64,000 nt of DNA from Dimorphilus gyrociliatus (lineage: Eukaryota; Annelida; Polychaeta; Dinophilidae): assembly GCA_904063045.1 (NCBI GenBank), contig CAJFCJ010000009.1:2356968-2420967 (forward strand). Direction: 5' to 3'. Under the pieces are notes generated by a model. The model worked only from the letters and a program-made list of their open reading frames with translations. It had not been told where the DNA came from and searched no databases. The position numbers and the translations under genes are program-made. This document shows, piece by piece, positions 55,743 through 64,000 of the stretch. The number at the start of each line of letters is the position of its first letter. The first letter of the stretch is position 1.

Positions 55743-58700
55743 TTAGTTCGGTGACATTGTTTTATTGATGCTCGACCAAACTTTAAGACCTACAGCGCTA
55801 AGTCGCAGCTTATTTTGTGTAACAGCCATACTTCTGCTTGTCAGTGTCTTTTTGTTTTCGACAATAAGAGGATAATAATTGGTTGGCATTTGAGCAGTTT
55901 CTTCAACTCTTCTTCGGAGTTTCCTAAGAAGACTTTCATTCAAGCTTCCGGTTCTCTTTAGGGGGCAAGATACTTCCGGACTATTCTCCTCCTGAAATAG
56001 AAAAGCAGTGGGGCGGAATGATACATAGATCAGAGGTATTTTTTGGTGGGGGATCAGTAAAGAATTGATGAAAAAATAATAAAGCAAGGAAGGTGGGAAA
56101 AAAAAGACTTTCATGTCAATATGAATCTTGAAAAAAGGGGAAGAGTTAATAATTTTTTTAGTAGTGCGAGGAGTTAGACGTGGACGATGTAGAACGAACC
56201 CTCACTTTTGGTGCAGACGGTGGTAGTTTACGCTCTGGATCATATTCAGCACAATTTGACTTCTTATTTATCCTTTTCTCGACCTCTTGCATAATTTCGC
56301 TTTTCCATTTACCTGAATTAACAATACGTGATACACTATTTGACCTTGATTTTGACCGAGATCTGTCCTTCATCGAACGCCTTTCGTTCGAATTTCTATC
56401 TAAGCTAGAACTTCTTCCTTCTTTTGACAACTTCGATTCGACGCTAACCGATCTGGATCTGACTTTAGGTGGTGAGTTGGACGGTGGTGTAGGAGCCTGG
56501 GCATCATTTGTAGGTCGAGCAGATGTTGGACGTTTCTTGCCGGTTTTCGATTCTATAGATTGATCTATTGTATAAGTTTCACCAAGATCTGGTTTTTTAG
56601 CTTTCTTCCAATCGTCTTTACTGGAAATAGGTTTTCTTGACGGCGAATCATCGCCCCGCCTACTCTTAGAACCCTTCGGACCCGCTTCAGAAGGTTTAGG
56701 TGAAACATTACTGACAATTTTCTTTTTTTCCATTTGCTGACTTAAAGCATGTAATTGCTGAATTGGGCTTGATTGATTATTGGCCATTCCTGGAACAGAC
56801 AATGAAGAGCCGCCATCTGGTTTCTCATAAGTTTTAAAGGGAACATTACTATTTGATGATCGAGAACTTCTTCCAGTTATATTTATGGCCACAGGTAATT
56901 TTGCTTTAGCGGGAGGAACATTTGGTTCAGTAGGCATTTGACGCCTCTTTGAAGATTCTACTGGCATAGTAAAAATTCCACTATCCTCCTTTACTGTTTT
57001 TTCACTCGACTGTATCTTTTCTATATTACCAATCGAATGTTGTTGGCCTTCAGAAGGTTTAGAACCTTCTGATAAGCGTCCCGAATTTACTAATGGAATA
57101 GTCCTATTACCGGGTCGATTTGATCCGCCTGAATTGCCGCTTGTATCCTTTTCAGATAGTGATCGTTGTCGTTTTGGTTTATCTTCCCTCTTATGAATGA
57201 AAACAAAATTGGAGGGAGCCGATTCACCGCAAGCTGTTAATGCTCTTACGCAGACTCTGTAAGTAACTTGCGGTTCGAGGCAGGTTATTTCGGCTTCTGG
57301 TACTTTAGCAAAGAGAATTTTGTCATTAATATAGATTCTGTAACCGAAAAATTCATCACCACTGATTGATACTCCATCCCATGAGATGGTTGCTGTAGTA
57401 GCACTCTCAGCTAGCACCTTCAAATTTGTAGGGTTGGACGGTTCAGGCGGTAGACTGGCTATGTCTAGAGATAAACAAACACTAGTCCTAACTGACGTTA
57501 CTTGTGTTGGTTCTTCATTTTCATTTGGATCTTGCTTTTTAACAATACTCCTTAGCCTGTCCATTTCTTGCCTCATATTTTCCATTTGTTTTGCCATTTC
57601 GTCTAATCGACAAGTCAATACACTAGAGGCCTGAGAGTCAGAACCAGCTACGGAGTCTAAAGTATCGGCTAGAGTTGTAGCGTCAATACTCTGGGCTACT
57701 TTTGCTTTCCAATGCTTTAATTCGTTCACATCCTTGGCTAACTTCTGCAATTGTATTTTTGTCTCCTGGTTTGCTTGGTGACTTTGGTTTAACGCTCTTA
57801 TATGAGATTCGGATCGCCTAGCTCGAATCTCTTGACGTATTTCTAAAGCAAATGGGTTTTTGTGCCTTGTTAAATATCCTCTGAACGCCGATTGAATCTT
57901 TGTGGCTGCCTTTTTACGAAGTTCGTCCGTTTCTCTAGATCTTCTTTTCCGTCTAGTATGTCTTTGTGGACTATTTGTCGGTGTTGTGGACGGAGTTGAA
58001 GCAGAACTACTCTCAGATCTTGATCTGCTAGTTCCTGTCCTGGTAGTGACACCATGAACAACATTTACTTGAATATCACCAGCCATTTTAGCAAAAATTT
58101 TCTTTTTTAAGTTTGAAGATTCTTCTTCAACTGATTTCTCTAAATCTATATGTCTTGCCGTGTTGTCAGACCCAGTAGACGATAGCATTAGCGACTCCAA
58201 ATTTAATGGTTTTAGAGGTGAGCATTCCAAATCAGTACTCAGTGGAATGTACCGTGACTCCCCTTCCAATAATTTCGTAGAATTACTTGAAACCGCCTCG
58301 TCTGTGCGTGGGTTGTTAGTTGGCAGCGGATTACTATTTCAATACGAAAAATTATTGAACAATCTTACCTCCACTAACGTCTTGCAATTTCATATCGTCT
58401 GACAGTCTATGAGTATTTTCGTTCAAGGCTGGGCGGCAGGCTTAATGAAAGATAAAAATTGTAAAATAAGAATAAAATATTTATCATCTCTTGGCTGAAA
58501 GCCAAAAGTGATTTAAGAAAAAACTGAAAGAAAATCAATTTTACCAGGGACTCTTGCCCAAGGTGGCGCTTGAACGGAGCTTACTTGCGGATCGGGGGGT
58601 TCTAAGACTAGATTACTTGATTGTGCGTCTTCTTCTTCTCCAACCTCTTCTTGTCTAGTAAGATCAGATCCGGGCTCTTCCAACTCTCTCTGATGTCGTC

Positions 58701-59727
58701 TTTGCTGTAATAATACCCTAGAAAGTCGAACTTGATCTTCGATCGAAGCTCTCGGAGATATTGGACAAGCAGTGGTCAGATAGTGAACAAGTTGTTCTTG
58801 TTGACCACAACGGAAGTAGCGACCTTTACCCTGACTATATAACCATTCGGCTAGTAAGCTTTCCTTCTCGCTCACACTCTTTCCGTCCAAGACGCGAACG
58901 TTCAAACACCAATTAATAACAAATGGCCGATAATCAAACGGTCTGCTGTTGTCAAATGAGTCAAGGTAAATATTGCGTCTTTGGCCAAAAGCCAGAATGT
59001 ACATTACTAAATCTACGATATGATTAAATAAGACTAATTTCCAAAAGTATTTTAAAAGAAAAAAAAGTTTTAATAAGCGATAAAAAGGATACGCATTGGC
59101 GATTTGAACACATTCGTTGTTCATAATCGAAAGCCTTTCCAAGTTCGTAAAATGGCATAAAAACATAATATTGTTCAAGTCTGCTATTGAATTGTCATCC
59201 AAAGAAAGAGTAGCTAGAGACCTAGGCAAGCATTTAGGCGCATTTTTCAAATTCGAAATTTGATTATTATGCAATAGTAATCTCTGAAGAGATTTTAAAC
59301 AGCTAATGTCTGAGAGAACTTCAACACGATTGTATGAAAGATCCAAGTAGTTTAAGGAAGTGCAGTAGGATAAGTGACCAAAAGTCACAATTAGATTGTT
59401 GGAAACATTCAACCAAGTCAAAGTGCTGGATATACTTCGAATTCCCTCAAAAGCCGTTAAACGGTTATGGCATAAATTAAGGAACGATAGTTTGCAGAGG
59501 CGAACGACGCCTCCCATATTATTAATTTCATTGTGCGCTGCTGACAAGTGAGTTACGTCCTCGAACGCATCCAAGCCAACAAGATTTGTTAGGGAATTGA
59601 AGTCTACCACCAAAGAAGCAGGCCATGTTCCACTCTCCCCTGCCGAGGGCCTTATTTGATTGCATCTAGTAATATTCTTCCTGCTGGCATCTACAATCCC
59701 TCTTTCGTTGGCCGCTATCGTCAGCAT
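55743..59727 (-). CDS. CEP97: Centrosomal protein CEP97 (LRR + IQ) with an FN3-like domain
   Basis: Partner of CP110 that caps the mother centriole and blocks premature cilium formation. Exons on the minus strand: 59727-59093, 58978-58545, 58440-58369, 58301-56158. Read to the TAA at 56158 the product is 1094 residues. A donor at 56205 (GTGAGG) and acceptor before 55991 would instead add exon 55991-55743, giving about 1161. Seven or so LRRs (LNVSNNLIV, LDLSYNRVE, LLLHNNQIS) lead to RPFDYRPFVINWCLNVRVLDG and ESLLAEWLYSQGKGR, the LRR cap shared with human CEP97. The IQ motif is AATKIQSAFRGYLTRHK and a coiled-coil follows. An FN3-like block (NPTNLKVLAES to SAPSNFVFIH) comes next, then a long Ser/Arg tail. 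The 59092-58979 intron is in frame and open. Confidence 0.88.
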
Positions 59728-60036
59728 TCTAACGGCGGAAGGATATATGATCGATAAATCTGTACGTAATAAGAGTATTCATTTGAATTTGAATAGAAGA
59801 ACAGACCACAATAACACTACAGGTGATAGTATATGAAGTTTGCTTATCCTACTTTTATAATTCCAAATTTCTAATCTTACAATTAAGAATAAGTATATTT
59901 GAAAAATATTCCTTTAATTAGGGAACAAATGCATTATGCGGACACCACATTGTTCGAATTAATATTCCTGAATACCTTTTAACTTTCAAATAGGCCTCTT
60001 GTTTATGTATAAAAAGTAAGATTTACTTTATTTTTA

Positions 60037-60512
60037 TCAAGGATTACGCTCTTCAAGTGCTGTTAATAAAAGAGATTGTAGGGTTATATAGGCCTATTAA
60101 GAAAAAGAGAGAGAAAGAAATAAGGGGGAGAAATAGTTGAAGAGATTGGACAGTCGCAAGGATAGTTTTGATTAGTCAGAGGGGAATAATTTTGGTCGTA
60201 AAATGTTTTGGTTAGCTTATGTAATATCATATAAGTAAATTTGATATTAAAAATAGCTGTTACAGAACAACCAGCAATATACAGCTGATTTACTTGGTTA
60301 CTCGGTTACAAGTATGAAAAAAACAGATCAGTAAAATTTAAATGAGACATATCATCTTCGTCAATTAAAAAGATTAGAAAAGTATTAAAACAATAAAAAT
60401 ATCTAACCTGCATTAATTGCATGACGTATAAACAGAAGCCTGGAATACACCTAAGTGTAAAATACTCATAAAGTCTTTGTATGTTGTATCTGTTTAAAGC
60501 ACGTACAGACAA
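60037..60512 (-). CDS. Possible small gene, 53 residues, two exons
   Basis: Exon 60512-60408 starts MSVRALNRYNIQRLYEYF and ends at a CAG|GTTAGA donor. Exon 60093-60037 follows an excellent pyrimidine-rich acceptor (around 60094-60120) and reads AYITLQSLLLTALEERNP to TGA. The joined 53-residue product has a basic N-terminus and a hydrophobic middle (IPGFCLYVMQLMQ), which could suit a small mitochondrial inner-membrane protein. I do not recognise the family. The exon pair is judged by frame and splice signals only. Confidence 0.35.
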
Positions 60513-61050
60513 GTTTGAGACTACCAGTTACAGGAAGTTGTGCGAACGAAGCGCCACTTGTCAATAAACTACTTCCTACCGCGCTTTTTTTGGCGCCATT
60601 TTTAAAAATTATCGTTATAAATGTAATAATTCTAAAAATTATCATACTTTAGCGAAACTATCATATATAAGTAAAGAAACACGATATGTCTTTTTTAAAC
60701 ATACATTCATTTTTGGATTAATTAAACAGATCGGTGTTTGCTATTTACTTGTAAAGTAAACCATTCACTTATGCATACAAAAATGAATAGGTGGCGCTTC
60801 AAATAAAAATTTGATTCAAAAATTTTCAAGCAGTGTATAGCGCCATCTATATATAAGAAAACTAATCAACCTAATAGTTTCTAGACGAACAGTTTTACAA
60901 ATAAAAAGACTTCTTATAGTCATAATACTAAACATAAAGTCTAATCCTATTGTAAAATTATTTCAAAAGAACGACAAGTCAAGACGTACTTATGACATTA
61001 GGAAAAAGTGGTATTAGAATATAAATACTAATATATGACTATATATCTAC

Positions 61051-61078
61051 TAATATATATATATATATATATATATAG
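61051..61078. repeat. TA repeat
   Basis: About fourteen TA units. Confidence 0.85.
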
Positions 61079-61456
61079 GTGAGACATGTACAATAGTATA
61101 TAATGGTATACTTGATAAAAATCAGACTGACGATCTTGTTGACAATACAAAAAAAATTAGTAAAATTGGAACAAAAGATGTAAAAAGAAATTTAGTTCTA
61201 GAAAATAAAGGAAATCCGTATTTTTTTTATCTTTTACTTCTTCCTTTTTAATTAAACGCATCTATGACTTTTAATAAGATTTAAGCTTTTTACGTAGATG
61301 CTGTTGAGTCAGTATTAAATTTATATAAATAGGAATTGTAGAAGGGTTTTATCAATAGGTAAGAATTTACGGCAATAAAAACGGATTTAGCTATATAAAT
61401 TAACTTCAATATATTCATTGATGTACTCTGAAAACCGCCCTAATACCTAGAATAAA

Positions 61457-61496
61457 CAGGTGATAACAACAGGTGTTCAGTGTCGGGAGACACGTG
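61457..61496. promoter_or_regulatory. E-box cluster upstream of the Snail gene
   Basis: CAGGTG at 61457-61462 and 61470-61475, and CACGTG (inside ACACGTGT) at 61491-61496, about 700 bp before the Snail-family start codon. CAGGTG is the classical Snail/E2-box target, so feedback by the gene's own product is possible. Function is inferred. Confidence 0.4.
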
Positions 61497-62190
61497 TTGA
61501 ATGAAACTTTCAATTTCTCTTTGTTCTCCTTTGTACCTTCTTCATGTAAAGGAATTTATATTTCATTTAAACAATCACCTAAAAATCTGCAATGTTTTGT
61601 TTAAAGCTGTTTTATCATAAGCAGATCTAATCTCACCGAAAAAATGTATTGTTAAAATCTGTGAACAAAAATCTCTGCTAAAATAATTGTCATTTTGATG
61701 TGCAATTGCGCGTGCTACTACGTGCTTATATATGGAAAGTTTGAGGATATTACAAAGTAGAACAGTTCGCTGCATTTGATTTTTCATGTACTGGTAAATT
61801 CAAGGGAGCGTAACGTTTCAAATGTGCAGACAGTCTTTGTGCCGTCGAGCACCTGCCGTCTTCTAGGAATGAGAGGCGTTTAGGTGTATATTTCTGACAG
61901 CGTTCAAAAGCGTTTAGACCATTCTGTTCGGGTACGGTTAACCACCTGCCAAAATAAGGAAGAACAATGCTCCTTAACTTCAAAATGCTCACACACGTCG
62001 TGGATAGCTCCCTCTTTCTCTGAGAGCCAACTTAGTTGGTTCACAAAGACGCTTGACGCCTTCTGCTGCAAAATTTCTAGGTAATATACCCTTTACGAAA
62101 CGTTGATTGGTTAATTCGGCACGTGTATGCAAATGTTCCAATTGCCGTTTTTTCTTTGTAACGGAATTTTTGCAGGTGCATTTTGGCACG

Positions 62191-62929
62191 ATGCCTCGTT
62201 CGTTTCTGATCGGTGCGACAAGGAGAAACCTGGAAATGGAATTTGAAAAACACTGTAAGTTGTTCCATTTTTAATATTACGAAAGATATAAGTCTATTAA
62301 ATATAATTGGTCAATTTTAAGCTTAAATAAAAGTAGCTAATAATTTACTTAATTTCCATTCAGATAATTATACACAACCATTGGATTTAAGGAAAAAGCC
62401 GCTTAAGAATGACAACTACGTTCCATGGAGATTTTGGGAAGATAGAGAAAACGTTCCAGTTCAGAAAAGTGAAATGAGTCCTCGAAAAGCTGCTTTAAAC
62501 TTGAGCCTTTTAACGCATACTTCAAATCTTAATTGTTCAAGATGTAAAAAGAGTTTTTCTAGCGAAACGAATTTAAAGAAGCATTCATCAAAATGTTCAA
62601 GGGAGGAGATTAATTGCAAATTCTGCGATAAAACCTACACTTCCATTGGCGCTTTAAAAATGCATATACGAACTCATACATTACCCTGCAAATGTTCCTT
62701 TTGTGGCAAGGCGTTCTCACGACCGTGGCTTTTACAAGGTCATATTAGGACTCACACAGGAGAAAAACCATTCAGTTGTAACCAATGTTCAAGGGCATTT
62801 GCCGATCGTTCCAATTTACGAGCGCATTTACAAACTCACGAATGCGTAAAGAAATACTCATGCCAAACCTGCTCAAAAAGTTTTTCCAGAATGTCTCTTT
62901 TAACAAAACATAGAATAACTTGTATATAG
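62191..62929 (+). CDS. SNAI: Snail-family zinc-finger repressor
   Basis: Transcriptional repressor of E-box targets in mesoderm and epithelial-mesenchymal transition. Two exons (62191-62254, 62364-62929) give 209 residues, shorter than vertebrate Snail proteins (about 265). It begins MPRSFLI, the SNAG repression motif that recruits co-repressors. PLDLRKKP near residue 27 resembles a CtBP-binding motif. Five C2H2 fingers follow: CSRCKKSF (last ligand Cys), [63 protein letters not shown] and [41 protein letters not shown] is diagnostic for Snail/Slug/Scratch; the SNAG start and short linker favour Snail over Scratch. Most of the usual Ser/Pro linker is missing. Confidence 0.95.
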
Positions 62930-63833
62930 AAAGGGAAAAAAAGAACGTATCGAATAGAACAAAATATTTTAAAATGTTCTATTGACAAAAGAGGGCGCTA
63001 CTAAACAGAATGTTGAACGCTGATTTTTCTTGTGCTGAATATGATATAAGATTAATTTATCATTAAAGAATTTATGTAATGAATATGTTACTATTTGTCT
63101 ATTTTGTTGATTGTTTTTATTTTCCGAGTGTAATACTCTAGTCGTAAAGAGCCCTTATGAGTTTATCATATACTTTAGAAGTACGAGTGTTAAAATCTAG
63201 TCTGTTTGAGTGCGTATAAATACATTATAGGATTTAAAAAAAAACCTATGCCATTACTTTTCTCATATACTTAAATCGATAGCTTACCTTTCCCCCCTAT
63301 TTCTTCAAAGAAATGACAAAATAATTCAGTATATTGAACCGATAAATAGCAAGTGAAGCTTAGTTATTGTTTTTCTTATATTCTATTACTTGACGAATAT
63401 GGAAAGTATAAAAATAGCCTGTCGTCTCCTTATGCTCAAGAGATTGTTATATATTGTTCCATATTACATATATATATATATATTTCTTAAGAATTGGAAC
63501 ATGGTGTCTTGATTATTGGACACTTGGTAGTGAATATTGAAATCTTTTATCAACATCTGTATAAAAAAAAACATCACAAATCCATAAATCAAATCAGCTT
63601 TCTTTGTGAAAATGTATATTTTTTTGTATGGAATATTCTATTTTTTGTTTATTTCATTCTAAACTCCTCTTCAACCCTTTTGAGTATAAGGAATGTGAAG
63701 TAAAATAGGAAGACTTTTGAAGAACTGTTTGATGTCTGCTTTGGATTTTGAATAGATACATATGACATAAAAGAGAAATAGGAAATTGTGCAGACTACTT
63801 CTTGTTTGGTTAGGGGAAAATTTTTCTTCATAA

Positions 63834-63878
<45 letters not shown>

Positions 63879-64000
63879 TTTATATATCGGGTGACATAGG
63901 CTTGAATATAATCGAGTAAACAATTTCGAAGAGTTCTATTTACTTCAGACGAGTAAATCCGGTTAAAAATTGTTTACACCTTAGCTAAAAGGGGAAAGAA
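62930..64000. other. 3' flank of the Snail gene
   Basis: 3' UTR and AT-rich intergenic sequence to the window edge, with T-runs and TA repeats. No further gene recognised. Confidence 0.6.
63835..63887. repeat. Long TA repeat
   Basis: About 25 TA units with a TTATATATATTTTA interruption. A shorter TA run is at about 63469-63482. Confidence 0.85.

Larger units (their letters stand above)
60513..62190. other. Intergenic upstream of the Snail gene
   Basis: About 1.7 kb without a supported exon. It includes a TA repeat at 61051-61078 and an E-box cluster at 61457-61496. Minus-strand ORFs between 61575 and 62268 overlap one another and the Snail 5' region, and look like chance. Confidence 0.55.

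Noticed and set aside
56180-56563. 127-codon plus-strand ORF
   Set aside because: Antisense shadow of the CEP97 main exon.
61575-62268. Several overlapping minus-strand ORFs upstream of Snail
   Set aside because: They overlap each other in different frames, lack splice signals, and cover the Snail promoter and first exon.

Overview
The window is AT-rich nuclear DNA from an animal. It is gene-dense: about 23 protein-coding genes plus one fragment at the left edge, split by many introns that are mostly 45-120 bp with GT-AG ends. Nearly every gene I can name is a metazoan family (SHP2 phosphatase, FAAH, Snail, syntaxin 7, RAB3GAP2, gadkin/AP1AR, LDLRAP1). The compact layout and short introns suggest an invertebrate with a reduced genome, for example a small meiofaunal lophotrochozoan. 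That placement is inference from architecture, not from a marker gene.

Left third (0-25 kb): possible 3' end of an unknown gene (241-539), SHP2/PTPN11 (+), an ankyrin-repeat protein with a membrane segment (-), pyridoxal kinase (+), TTLL9 (+), a small basic/acidic nuclear-type protein (-), RAB3GAP2 (-), FAAH (+) and a TSSK-like kinase with a long tail (-).

Middle (25-44 kb): syntaxin 7-like Qa-SNARE (-), two unidentified helix-rich genes in tandem (-) that share intron phases, a 2.5 kb gap, a gadkin homologue (-), STN1 of the CST telomere complex (+) and a divergent ionotropic-receptor-like membrane protein (+).

Right third (44-64 kb): complex I subunit NDUFB9 (-), WDR33 (+), a divergent alpha-tubulin (+), SSU72 (-), NEDD8 built from micro-exons (-), LDLRAP1/ARH (+), CEP97 with an added FN3-like domain (-), a possible 53-residue gene (-) and a Snail-family repressor (+).

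Themes: membrane traffic (RAB3GAP2, STX7, AP1AR, LDLRAP1), microtubule/cilium biology (TTLL9, alpha-tubulin, CEP97, TSSK-like) and RNA 3'-end processing (WDR33 and SSU72, both linked to the cleavage/polyadenylation factor). There is no sign that these are co-regulated clusters. Several pairs are divergent with starts about 250-930 bp apart, or convergent with stops 65-270 bp apart. I saw no tRNA, rRNA, CRISPR or transposase gene. Exon boundaries were read by eye from splice signals, reading frame and family resemblance; for most of the genes the summed exon lengths give an intact reading frame.
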